Part shown: in pieces, positions 36,916 to 45,220 of the stretch
Layout: each line of letters opens with the position of its first letter
How positions within the stretch are numbered: the stretch's first letter is position 1
Assembly: GCA_964555645.1 (NCBI GenBank)
Contig: CAZKTA010000015.1
Coordinates: forward strand, 10,015 to 74,014
Origin: DTLC01 sp964555645
Lineage (GTDB): Bacteria > Verrucomicrobiota > Verrucomicrobiia > Limisphaerales > DTLC01
Reading direction: 5' to 3'
Length of the DNA: 64,000 nucleotides
Program-made: the position numbers and the translations under genes
The notes under the pieces: generated by a model
Told to the model about the DNA's origin: nothing
The model's input: only the letters and a program-made list of their open reading frames with translations
Databases searched by the model: none

Positions 36916-37414
36916 AACGTTTCTCCTCGGTTAACATCTTTATAACACGGGCTGGGTTACCTGCCACGACCGCATACGGCGGCACATCACGCGTCACTAC
37001 ACTACCTGCGCCAATTAACGCCTTTTCACCAATTGTAATGCCGCAAAGCAGTGTTGCACCCGAGCCAATTGACGCACCGCGCCTGACCAAGGTCGGGATA
37101 CACTTCCAGTCTTTCTCAGTCTGCAGTTGGCCGTCGGCATTGGTCGCTCGCGGGTAAAGGTCGTTTGTGAAAGTCACGTTGTGCCCAACAAACACTTCAT
37201 CTTCGATTGTCACACCCTCGCAAATAAAGGTGTGACTTGATATTTTGCAGCGGCTCCCGATTCTGGCACCCTTCTGTATCTCGACGAACGGACCTATTTT
37301 GACTTCGTCGCCGATCTCGCACCCGTAGAGGTTCACAAATGCCCCTATCTGGACGTTCCTGCCCAGCTTAACGTCTGGGGCAATTCGCTGCAGATTTTCG
37401 ATTGCCAGGCTCAT
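36896..37414 (-). CDS. wbpD: Hexapeptide N-acetyltransferase (WbpD-like)
   Basis: 172 residues from the ATG at 37412-37414, which overlaps the upstream stop by 4 nt (ATGA). The longer frame to 37477 is unsupported. Left-handed beta-helix hexapeptides run through most of the protein (LGRNVQIGAFVNLYGCEIGDEVKIGPFVEIQKGARIGSRCKISSHTFICEGVTIEDEVFVGHNVTFTNDLYPRA). It then ends with SIGSGATLLCGITIGEKALIGAGSVVTRDVPPYAVVAGNPARVIK. The F-T-N-D-x-x-P-R loop is typical of WbpD/WlbB acetyltransferases, which acetylate the 3-amino group of UDP-GlcNAc3NA. Its place between the WbpB-like and WbpE-like genes supports the pathway. Confidence 0.87.
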   Translation of the reverse strand: MSLAIENLQRIAPDVKLGRNVQIGAFVNLYGCEIGDEVKIGPFVEIQKGARIGSRCKISSHTFICEGVTIEDEVFVGHNVTFTNDLYPRATNADGQLQTEKDWKCIPTLVRRGASIGSGATLLCGITIGEKALIGAGSVVTRDVPPYAVVAGNPARVIKMLTEEKRYEGAIS

Positions 37415-38502
37415 GCTGCGATTTGTGTGACCTGATAATGGGCCGCATCCCGTACCTGAGCTGCGTGCACCTCCCATGCTTTGCGGTCAGGCACAGGAAG
37501 ACATGCACCCTTCTGTTTGAGCGATTGCGAGGCAAGCTCAAGGACTTGAATCACCTGCAACCCATTTTCTCCGGATGTACGAGGTGTTTTACCCTCGCGG
37601 ATACACTCGATAAAATGCTGACACTCGATCTTAAGCGGTTCGTCCTGTTTGATATAAGGAATGTACACGTCACCATAGTGATATGAGTATTGGAACTCGG
37701 CAAATGTATCGTAATGCGGGGGTACTTCGACCCGCGCATCGTAAATCTTGATTTTCTCGTGCAGCGCAACGTCGTCATAGACGATCATCCGCCGTGACCC
37801 GACAAATGTCATTTCCCGGACCTTCTTCGGGTCAAGCCAACTGCTATGAATCGTTGCAGCCCGGTTTTTCCTGAATGACAGATAAAGCGTGCTAACATCT
37901 TCGATTCCGGGTGTAACATGCGCATCGCCACGACATGAAACAGAGACCGGCATCTCGTCCATGATGTACAGCACAATCGAGATATCATGCGTCGCCAGGT
38001 CCCAGGTCACATTAATGTCTTTTTGGAACAGACCCAGATTAAGCCGACGCGCCCCTATGTACCGAAGCTCGCCGATGTCACCATGATCGATGATTTCCTT
38101 GATCTTCAGCACTGCGGGCGAATAGAGGAAAGTATGCCCCACCATCAACACCAACCCGTTTTTCCGCGCAAGCTCGATCAATTCCTCACACTCGGCAACA
38201 GAACATGCCATCGGTTTCTCAATAAAAGTGTGCTTGCCCGCCAACAAACTCGCCTTTGCCATCGGATAATGAAACCGTACGGGGGTAGCGATGACAATTG
38301 CGTCAAGCGCGCCATTAAGGAGCGATTCGTAATTTTGCTCGCCTTCGACCTCAGGATAAAGGCGTCGCATATGCGCAAGTCGTTCCGGATTCGTATCACA
38401 AACGTATCTGAGGTTACATTCCGGTATTTGCCGAAGATTACGCGCCAGGTTCGGGCCCCAGTAGCCACAGCCGATGACGCCTATGTTAATCTGTTTTTTC
38501 AT
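37411..38502 (-). CDS. wbpB: Gfo/Idh/MocA-family dehydrogenase (WbpB-like)
   Basis: 363 residues. The N-terminal Rossmann fold has GVIGCGYWGPNLARNL (about 8-23), and the family EKP motif is at 95-97 (HTFIEKPMACS). The later WDLATHDISIVLYIM helix carries the catalytic His/Asp region. WbpB oxidises the 3-hydroxyl of UDP-GlcNAcA with NAD to give the 3-keto sugar for WbpE. In this window the upstream enzyme WbpA (UDP-GlcNAc 6-dehydrogenase) and the epimerase WbpI are not seen, so the precursor must come from elsewhere. The ATG lies 14 nt past the stop of the initiating sugar transferase. Exact substrate inferred from gene order. Confidence 0.85.
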   Translation of the reverse strand: MKKQINIGVIGCGYWGPNLARNLRQIPECNLRYVCDTNPERLAHMRRLYPEVEGEQNYESLLNGALDAIVIATPVRFHYPMAKASLLAGKHTFIEKPMACSVAECEELIELARKNGLVLMVGHTFLYSPAVLKIKEIIDHGDIGELRYIGARRLNLGLFQKDINVTWDLATHDISIVLYIMDEMPVSVSCRGDAHVTPGIEDVSTLYLSFRKNRAATIHSSWLDPKKVREMTFVGSRRMIVYDDVALHEKIKIYDARVEVPPHYDTFAEFQYSYHYGDVYIPYIKQDEPLKIECQHFIECIREGKTPRTSGENGLQVIQVLELASQSLKQKGACLPVPDRKAWEVHAAQVRDAAHYQVTQIAA

Positions 38503-38516
38503 ATGCTTTGTGCTGT

Positions 38517-39242
38517 TTACGGGGTTGCTTTTTGGACGATGGCTTGCTCGCCTTTCCGGCTTGCGAATAGAGATTCAAGAAGCTGCTGGACAAGCACAAA
38601 AGGCGTGCGTGCAATGATTAAAAGATCAAGCTTAAGTGACCTATGTTCCACGTACCATATGTCCATCTGGATCATTTGCTTGAATGTGGTGCGATTCTTG
38701 CCGTAGACCTGCCAGTAACCGGTCAACCCGGGCAATGTATCAAACCGTTTGCGCGCCCACTCGGGATATTCCTCATACTCGTACGGAAGACACGGACGCG
38801 GACCAACCAGGCTCATCTCGCCAAGCAAAACGTTTATTAACTGAGGCAATTCGTCCAACCCGGTTGCGCGCAGCAGCTTGCCAAACCCGAATACGCGCGC
38901 GTCACCCCCACGGTCCAGCTTCGTCATCGGCGATTCATTTCGTATCAATTGCTGAAGGTGGTTCTTATGCAGTTCTTGGTCGGCCCCGACCTTCATTGAC
39001 CGGAACTTCAGACAGACGAAATGTTTCCCCCTGTAGCCGATCCGCTCCTGCTTGAAGAGCACTGGTCCCTTTGAATGTAGCTTAATGCCAATGGCGATTA
39101 ACGCGGCCAAGGGCATCCAAACTGGAGCCAACAGAAAAATACACGCAAGGTCAAGGACGCGTTTCCAGAGCGGCAAACCTGAATCTGCTGCGGCTAATTC
39201 GATTTGTCTCCGCTCCACCTGCACTTGTTCACACGTCTGCAT
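38517..39242 (-). CDS. Polyprenyl-phosphate sugar-1-phosphate transferase (short, PglC/WcaJ C-terminal type)
   Basis: 241 residues, the short single-reentrant-helix kind. Signature pieces are LPLWKRVLDLACIFLLAPVWMPLAALIAIGIKLHSKGPVLFKQERIGYRGKHFVCLKFRSM, then the catalytic Asp-Glu pair at 130-131 in GLDELPQLINVLLGEMSLVGPRP, and GLTGYWQVYGKNRTTF. It transfers a sugar-1-phosphate from a UDP-sugar to undecaprenyl phosphate, starting repeat-unit assembly at the cytoplasmic face of the inner membrane. It is the first gene of the long minus-strand locus, with about 580 bp of non-coding sequence upstream that includes a terminator-like hairpin. The donor sugar cannot be told from sequence. Confidence 0.9.
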   Translation of the reverse strand: MQTCEQVQVERRQIELAAADSGLPLWKRVLDLACIFLLAPVWMPLAALIAIGIKLHSKGPVLFKQERIGYRGKHFVCLKFRSMKVGADQELHKNHLQQLIRNESPMTKLDRGGDARVFGFGKLLRATGLDELPQLINVLLGEMSLVGPRPCLPYEYEEYPEWARKRFDTLPGLTGYWQVYGKNRTTFKQMIQMDIWYVEHRSLKLDLLIIARTPFVLVQQLLESLFASRKGEQAIVQKATP

Positions 39243-39821
39243 ACATCACCACAGTCTAAGGTGGCACCGCTGTTGCTTGGCCTGCCTAAGGACAAGACGC
39301 CCATCATCTTTTTGAACAGGCGTCAGCCAAAACAGCTAGCACCGTCCCTTCTTGAGAGATAAAAAACCGGCAAAAAGTTCCGTCCTCCCCGCCCTCGTCA
39401 TTTTGGCGATGGGAATTAAATCACACGGTCTTTTTGCCGTTTCATACGCCGCCAAGCTCCCGAACTCGGCGCCGCAATTTTTACCCCTCAACATCTTTGC
39501 ATCACCTTGCCTGTTTAACTCGCACTGCAAGTTTGGTTTTTTGTCTCTAGCTTTTGCGACTTACTAGAATTACCACGCTACAATTATCAGCGCGCGCAAA
39601 TGCAGCGTCAATCGGGTAAAACCCCGACCCTGACCTAGGGAAATTACCTACTGCAAAGCGTCCCTAACGGTGGGAACGCCTAACGTTGCACAATTGTTCA
39701 AGGTTTTGTGAGCAAACGTGGGGACTTACCACGCAGTTTCACCTGTAAGCGCATAATGCAACCGTTCCTGAAAGAGAGGGTTCAGAGACCCGAAAAGTGT
39801 TATGGACTGCATTGGAGGCAC
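39243..39821. other. Intergenic leader upstream of the polysaccharide locus
   Basis: About 580 bp between the LuxR-type regulator gene and the initiating sugar transferase gene. It contains a strong terminator-like hairpin (listed separately). A small palindrome CCCTGACCTAGGG near 39633 and a GGGTAAAACCCC stretch near 39617 could be operator sites. A 64-codon minus-strand frame (39336-39530) overlaps the hairpin and is not believed. The main promoter for the locus should lie here, but I could not identify -35/-10 boxes with confidence. Confidence 0.4.
39361..39439 (-). terminator. Terminator-like hairpin (possible attenuator) before the EPS locus
   Basis: Read on the minus strand, CGGCAAAAAG (39439-39430) pairs perfectly with CTTTTTGCCG (39377-39368). 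The 52-base loop contains an inner stem (GGCG 39405-39408 with CGCC 39390-39393, extended by GGG/CCC). The stem is followed by G and six T (39366-39361), as in an intrinsic terminator. It lies 120 bp before the sugar transferase start and about 380 bp past the regulator stop. It may end the regulator transcript or act as an attenuator for the polysaccharide genes. Confidence 0.55.
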
Positions 39822-40541
39822 TTATGAGCGGTTCGATGCGTATGCTCTCAGCGCTTCATTTGAACGAAGCCGAAGCTTGCGCCGAATGACAATGCAATGT
39901 GCCTCGAGTGCACGTCGGCTAAGGCGGAGCCGGCGTGCAATTTCGGTTTGGTCGGCCCCTGACGCGAGCAGGCCTAGTATTCTTATTTCGCGCTTAGTAA
40001 GAGCTGGTACAGGCTTGCTCTGAACCACAGTTGCCTGATATGCTTTCTTGAGCATACGCGCTGCAATGGCTGGTGTTGTGTAGGCGTTCATGCGCGATAC
40101 AACACTCAGTGCATGAATTAATTCGTGCTCCAACTCAGACCTGGGCAGATAACCGTTGGCACCCAACCGTAACGCCCGTTCTGCACATGCCTCGTCGTTC
40201 AAATCTGAGACGACCAATATGCGCAGCGCTGGAAATTTTGTCCTTAGGAAGTGAACAAGAGCGAGGTTGTTCACCGTTTCGCTCTCAAAATGCAACACTA
40301 CAATATGCGGGGTTAACCTGGCAATCGCCTCCGAAACGTTCTGTGCATTTTCAAGCCCACTGCAGAGAACAAAATGTGCCTCGCGTTGAACAATACGGCT
40401 CAACTCGCTTCGAAACGCCGGGCAGCCTGAAACAACCAACACACGCTGTTTGGTCACGTCGTCACTTTGCAAAGTCAATGTATCCTTCCTGCCAAAAGGG
40501 CGCCTCTGAGTCTTTGTATAACGATCTGCGTTCAAATTCAC
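39822..40541 (-). CDS. LuxR-family regulator with degenerate receiver domain
   Basis: 239 residues. The C-terminal part (about 178-236) is a LuxR-type helix-turn-helix: LTKREIRILGLLASGADQTEIARRLRLSRRALEAHCIVIRRKLRLRSN. Residues 31-145 have the fold of a response-regulator receiver (KQRVLVVSG, LRILVVSDLNDEACAERALRLGANGYLPRSELEHEL). But the acidic pair after beta-1 is Ser-Gly, the phospho-acceptor Asp is His84 (IVVLHF), and the Lys of GYLxK is Arg134. It is therefore unlikely to be phosphorylated and may respond to a ligand or to its own level. Its position upstream of the polysaccharide locus suggests it controls that locus, though this is inference. Confidence 0.82.
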   Translation of the reverse strand: MNLNADRYTKTQRRPFGRKDTLTLQSDDVTKQRVLVVSGCPAFRSELSRIVQREAHFVLCSGLENAQNVSEAIARLTPHIVVLHFESETVNNLALVHFLRTKFPALRILVVSDLNDEACAERALRLGANGYLPRSELEHELIHALSVVSRMNAYTTPAIAARMLKKAYQATVVQSKPVPALTKREIRILGLLASGADQTEIARRLRLSRRALEAHCIVIRRKLRLRSNEALRAYASNRS

Positions 40542-41454
40542 TTGGCGTTTCGGTGACCACGCTGTTCCAAACGGATTTTGATCCTCGAACCATTTCTACA
40601 TCAGACCTCCATTGCCTGTCCCGCGCGTCACCGCATAATCAATTCTGGCTGAAATTTTTGAATTGCCAATCGGGGAAAAGACCTTATACGCGCCTCGGAG
40701 CAAATCCTAGCCTTGCGCCTTGGACATAGGGGAAAACAGCACTCTTGCGTCCGCAGATTCAACACCGCTGCACAGCACCCTGCACAAGTTGTGCATGTCC
40801 GCTATCACTACAATATGAGGCCAATTTACAATCGACAACCATCACAAAGACGCTACTTGTGAGATTCACCCGCGAAGCTCAATTCAAGCACAAAATCAAG
40901 TCTTTTGCGCGTTCCCACTAGGCTTCGACATCCCCCACACACAGTGCTGCCTGAATCAAGCCTAGTCCATACGTGCAAGCAACGACGGCGTATGAACAGG
41001 TAAAAAGGCCTGAGAACCTTAACATTCGATGTTCCGGGTTGCGGATTTAGTAATGCCAACATGGCTGCGCCTACGCAGAGTAACATCGCCATAAGTGCAA
41101 GCGACCAGCTGTGTCCGGCTTGTGTCAACGATCGGAAAAGCGCGTTCGGCAACGGTGCCGCTTTTATGCGAAAAACAAAGGTCGAGACCCGCTTGTTATC
41201 GAATCTGGATTCATTGGCCCGGCGCTTGTCGTACCACCGTGACACGCAGATGCCCACTAAAGGCGGCCGCGTCGTGGCCGCACGAAAAAACATTCTGACG
41301 GCACCCTGACAGTAGAGGCAGTGGTAAACGTCTCCACACTTTTGGAGGTGCAACACTTTGCGTCTTCGTTTAGCGGCTCGGCGCGGAAACCTGCTGAGTG
41401 TTCAACTGCTTGCGCCTCAAATTTTTACCATCTTTGGTGGCGGCCTTGTGAAAA
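40542..41454. other. Gene-poor stretch of about 0.9 kb
   Basis: No supported gene. A 167-codon minus-strand frame (40853-41356) contains one hydrophobic stretch (SLALMAMLLCVGAAMLALL) but is otherwise rich in Arg and Cys and without motifs. It could be a decayed membrane-protein gene but may be chance. No repeat or terminator stands out. Confidence 0.4.
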
Positions 41455-42717
41455 CTAAAGCAAGATCCCGGCAATCGTAGCTGTTAAGTAGCTTGCCAGT
41501 ACTCCACCGATCATGGAGCGCACGCCAAGCCTGGCCATCTCAGCTCGGCGCTCAGGCGCAAGTGAGCCGATGCCACCGACTTGAATAGCAATGCTTGCGA
41601 AGTTGGCAAACCCGCAAAGTGCATACGTAGCAAGGATAAAACTCCGCGTATCAACGGCCGTTTTCGGGCTAGTCAGCGATAGGTAACCGTAAAATTCGTT
41701 GAGTACAATTCGTTCTCCCAGTATTTGGCCAATGATCACGCAATCTTTCGCCGGTACACCCATCAGCAACGCGAACGGCGCGTTAACCCAACCAAGAATC
41801 GTCTCCAGTCGAATTGGGTTGGCCACGCCGAGTTTTGCCTGTGGCCAAGTTAAAATGAAATTCACGAGCGCAACCACGGCTACGAACGCAATTAACATTG
41901 CCATGACATTAATCGAGAGTTTCATGCCGTCACTTGCGCCACGGCACAATGCATCGAGGGCATTGACCGTAGTGCGTGCTGGGTCTTTCGGCACAACACC
42001 TGCCGTCTCACTCTGCTCGGTTTCTGGCAGTATGACCTTTGCAATCAAAAGCGCTGCAGGCGCACTCAGCACAGACGCCGTCAACAGATGGCCTGGCATA
42101 TCCGGATGACCCGCGTCAATCCCAAGCTTTGCATAGACCGCCCCTACACCACCTGCAATTGTCGCCATGCCACTCGTCATCATGCACAACAGTTCGCTGC
42201 GGGTCATGCGCGCAATGTATGGCTTGACCAATAGCGGCGCCTCGGTTTGCCCCATGAAAATGTTTGCTGCTGCAGCGAGTGTTTCACTGCCGCTTGTGCG
42301 CATTGCACTGCGCATGAGCCATGCCATTGCACGCACCAATTTCTGCAAAATGCCCCAGTGATACAACAGTGACGACAGCGAAGCTACGATGATAATTGTA
42401 CCGGTCACAAGCACGGCAAATATAACGGCGTTTTGCGGGCCAAATTTTTCCCTCAATAACATCTCGTCCGCAAGCGGCCCGAAGACAAATTTGCAGCCCT
42501 CGTTCGAAAACTGAACAAGCTTTTGAATTGCTGCGCCTGTGAGGCTGAAAACCGCACGACCAACTCCGGTCTTCAATATGAGCACAGCAAAACAAAATTG
42601 CAACGCAAGCCCCCACAAAACAGTACGCCAAGGAAACAGTTTGCGGTGAGACGATGCCGCCCACGCAACTGCAATGAAAGCAACCAAGCCAACCAAGCTG
42701 ACCAGCTTCAGCGCCAT
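41455..42717 (-). CDS. nupC: Concentrative nucleoside transporter (CNT/NupC family)
   Basis: 420 residues, full length for the family, with the three NupC segments in order. The N-terminal part has WRTVLWGLALQFCFAVLILKTGVG and FSNEGCKFVFGPLAD. The central gate region reads FAVLVTGTIIIVASLSSLLYHWGILQKLV, and the core has AAANIFMGQTEAPLLVKPYIARMTRSELLCMMTSGMATIAGGV. The C-terminal part has GVPAKDCVIIGQILGERIVLNEFYGY and TYALCGFANFASIAIQVGGIGSLAPERR. GQTEAPL and the ALCGFANFASI-type helix line the nucleoside and Na+/H+ sites. It imports nucleosides at the cytoplasmic membrane using an ion gradient. It stands alone, flanked by decayed sequence, and has no evident link with the polysaccharide genes. 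Confidence 0.92.
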   Translation of the reverse strand: MALKLVSLVGLVAFIAVAWAASSHRKLFPWRTVLWGLALQFCFAVLILKTGVGRAVFSLTGAAIQKLVQFSNEGCKFVFGPLADEMLLREKFGPQNAVIFAVLVTGTIIIVASLSSLLYHWGILQKLVRAMAWLMRSAMRTSGSETLAAAANIFMGQTEAPLLVKPYIARMTRSELLCMMTSGMATIAGGVGAVYAKLGIDAGHPDMPGHLLTASVLSAPAALLIAKVILPETEQSETAGVVPKDPARTTVNALDALCRGASDGMKLSINVMAMLIAFVAVVALVNFILTWPQAKLGVANPIRLETILGWVNAPFALLMGVPAKDCVIIGQILGERIVLNEFYGYLSLTSPKTAVDTRSFILATYALCGFANFASIAIQVGGIGSLAPERRAEMARLGVRSMIGGVLASYLTATIAGILL

Positions 42718-44082
42718 CGGCTAACTTTACCAAGCATGGCCACCAACGGTCGAGTGGCAACTCCGCATCCAAGCCCCACAACTGCACAAAAATCCAAAGC
42801 TGCGCGACCACTTGGTGCATGCTCGAGCATCGAACACCTTTTAGCTGTTAAACACGTGACACTGCGGGGGCAGCATGAACGGTTTCACTTTGTGTGATGT
42901 ACCAATTCGCTTGCGCTGACCAACGTGCTTCCTCGGCGCGCACCTTAAAAGCCCATAGCTATTGTCTAACCAACCGATAGAACTTGTTGCCCGTCGGCGT
43001 GAGTTGAATAAACTGAAGATTCGAGCTATTAGTTTTGTTTGTTGATGGGATTACTGGCCATGCCGCCGCACATTTGGCAAGGCGTTTATCGCCTCCAATA
43101 CCAATCCATCTGCGGGCAACGTCTAGCTCAGCACCACGGCATTGGTGGCCGCCAAGAAAAACGGCCAACCACGCCGTAACAGGTTTTTGCACAGGCACAA
43201 CTACGCAACCAAATCCGCCTACCAACGGGTTGGTTGCTGGTGGGCGTGATAGGCCCTGCGTCTGGCTGGCCGGTTATCACACTCACAGCGTACGCATTTC
43301 CCGTGGCAACGCCCCCACAACCGTTAACCGTCTCCACTCAACGTCGTGGCTTTAGGCATGTGCTGACCCTTAGAAGTGCCTGAAAGCCCAAAAGTAAAAC
43401 CAGTCCGTGGATTCTTATGTTTTACCCCGTGATGTGTTCGGAAGTGTTGTTACTTGTTTGGTCTTTCTTCTGGCTCATTGTTCTGTGAAGCTTTTTCGGG
43501 CTTTTCACAGAGCATCTTCATTCACTCAGCCTTGCTTTTGGCGCCGTGAACCTTTTCTTTGACACGCTTGCGCATGTAGGGCGGGTAGTCAGCCTTTGCC
43601 TGAGATCCTTAGAGCCAAGCTGCCGCTGGCATCGTAAAGGCGTGCAGGCCGACGCTGTTGTTGTAAGGCATGGGCCTGCACTGTCAGGTCTGTCCCGGCG
43701 CTATCGTAGGCCATCAATTCACCTCGAAACGGATCATCAAGGCGTACATGTTGCGGCTTGTAAGCGGTGCCATCGGTGCTCGATCTGTTGTGGCGTCCAC
43801 TACCCCATGTGTCAGAGTGGCGTCTGCTGTTCTGCAGACATTCAGCAGCTTGTCAGCTGATGCGCCGCCCAACTCAATACTATCGGCACGCTATGCAGAG
43901 GTAACCGTTTCGTCAGCCCGTTCAACGCCAACAATCGCGCTGTGCCCGCTCGAATGCAGGACAAAACTTTAGCTCTAAATATACGCCCATATAGCACGGC
44001 CCAGCCAGAGTGAGTAAGCGGTATTCGTGAACTAATGCTTGACAAAGACTGGTTTACTGCAGAAAATTTATTGCAAGAGAAT
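42718..44082. other. Gene-free stretch of about 1.3 kb with coding remnants
   Basis: No intact gene is seen. On the minus strand, near 42961-43040, a frame ends with NKFYRLVRQ and a stop. This resembles the usual tail of secreted proteins in this genome (compare WFRLRRQQ at 16160). Further upstream (43230-43337) another frame reads NGCGGVATGNAYAVSV, like an Ig-type domain. Near 43510-43590 a frame ends with DYPPYMRKRVKEKVHGAKSKAE and a stop, preceded at once by a stop codon. These look like broken genes, but each is short. Confidence 0.35.
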
Positions 44083-44907
44083 ATGAGGCGCACACGCCGT
44101 AATTTACTTGCCGATGCATTTACACTTATCGAGCTGCTGGTTGTAATTACCATAATTGCAATTCTCGCCGCACTACTTTTACCGGTCCTTGGCAAAGCTA
44201 AACAAAAAGGGCAAGGCATCGGCTGCCTGAACAATCTCAAACAATTGCAAATAGGTTGGAGTTTGTATTCAATAGATAACGACGACAAAATAGTGCGCAC
44301 AGGTGGGATGCAATCGTTGGTCACAAACCCGAACGATCCTGCGGCGCAACCTGGTGGCTCGAGGGCGAACTGGGTGTTAGGCAGCGTGAATCCTAACGAT
44401 TCACCGAGAACGATGTGTATTGATCCGCAGTTCATCATAAACGGGCTATTATTCCCATATGTCAAAACCTTAGCAGTGTACAAGTGCCCAGCCGACCGCA
44501 AGACAGGCCCAGGCGGCGTACCTACGGTCAGAAGCGTCTCAATGAACGCTTGGATGAACCCGATCTCGATTGAAATTTTTAGCCCGCTAAATCGCGTCTT
44601 CAGGAAGCAAAGTGACATCATAAATCCACCTCCGTCAAAGTGTTGGGTGTTGATAGATGAAAACCCTGGCACGATCAACGATGGCTGGTTTATGGAAGAC
44701 CCAATTTCATACCCCAACACATGGGTTGACATGCCGGCGTGTTATCACCACCGAGCAGGCGGATTGTCTTTTGCAGATGGCCACGCTGAGATCAAGAAAT
44801 GGACCGACTCAAGGGTGTTGGCCCAGACTTACTCTACTTTCACCCCGCGTGACATGAGTTCGCCCGACTTACCTTGGCTCCACGAACGCACCACTTCGAG
44901 GAGGTAG
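44083..44907 (+). CDS. Prepilin-like (type II secretion pseudopilin) protein with H-x-DG motif
   Basis: 274 residues from the ATG at 44083. The longest frame starts 16 codons earlier, but this ATG places the prepilin signal correctly and has AAGAGA just upstream. The N-terminus is a short basic leader (MRRTRRNLLADA) followed by FTLIELLVVITIIAILAALLLPVLGKAK, the methylation/cleavage signature, with Glu at position +5. Ala12 sits before the cut, where Gly is nearly invariant. The long C-terminal part ends with HRAGGLSFADGHAEIKKW, the H-x9-DG box of the verrucomicrobial/planctomycete DUF1559-like group. It is probably a secreted, membrane-anchored pseudopilin-like protein of unknown role. It is the only well-supported plus-strand gene here besides hsdM. 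Confidence 0.85.
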   Translation: MRRTRRNLLADAFTLIELLVVITIIAILAALLLPVLGKAKQKGQGIGCLNNLKQLQIGWSLYSIDNDDKIVRTGGMQSLVTNPNDPAAQPGGSRANWVLGSVNPNDSPRTMCIDPQFIINGLLFPYVKTLAVYKCPADRKTGPGGVPTVRSVSMNAWMNPISIEIFSPLNRVFRKQSDIINPPPSKCWVLIDENPGTINDGWFMEDPISYPNTWVDMPACYHHRAGGLSFADGHAEIKKWTDSRVLAQTYSTFTPRDMSSPDLPWLHERTTSRR

Positions 44908-45220
44908 AAGCTGAAAAGTCTCAGACTTGGATGCAGCGTTACTCGTTCGCGCGTATTCCAGAACACGCGTGAACAATGAGAAGGTAAATCCTCAGTGACG
45001 CGATTGTCAGCGTAAACTATCCGCGACCGGTGTTAAGCTGAGGCACTGTGGCGGCTTTAAAATAGCAGCAAGACTCAACTCCTCTTTGCGTCGGAATACA
45101 AATCGGTTACGAGAAAACGACGCAGCGCCCGGTTGCAAACCATTTCGGGTTAGTCAAAGGCTCACACTAGCTTGCCAACAGATCATTCACATAGATGTGG
45201 CCCGGCACATCCAAGCCTTG
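44908..45220. other. Convergent intergenic region
   Basis: About 310 bp between the stop of the plus-strand prepilin-like gene and the stop of the minus-strand secreted-protein operon. No gene is seen. Only a weak palindrome (CGCG...CGCG near 44950-44970) was noticed; no clear intrinsic terminator was found. Confidence 0.4.

Noticed and set aside
39330..39720. Cyclic-di-GMP riboswitch in the EPS leader
   Set aside because: I looked for the GEMM core (GGGACGCAAAGCC-like and GGCAAACC-like segments). Only partial look-alikes were present in the wrong order, so the class is not claimed.
40853..41356. 167-codon minus-strand frame with one hydrophobic stretch
   Set aside because: No motif, odd Arg/Cys composition, no supporting start; could be decayed but not supportable as a gene.
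43842..44732. 296-codon minus-strand frame
   Set aside because: It is fully antisense to the prepilin-like gene, has no motif, and its composition mirrors the real gene.
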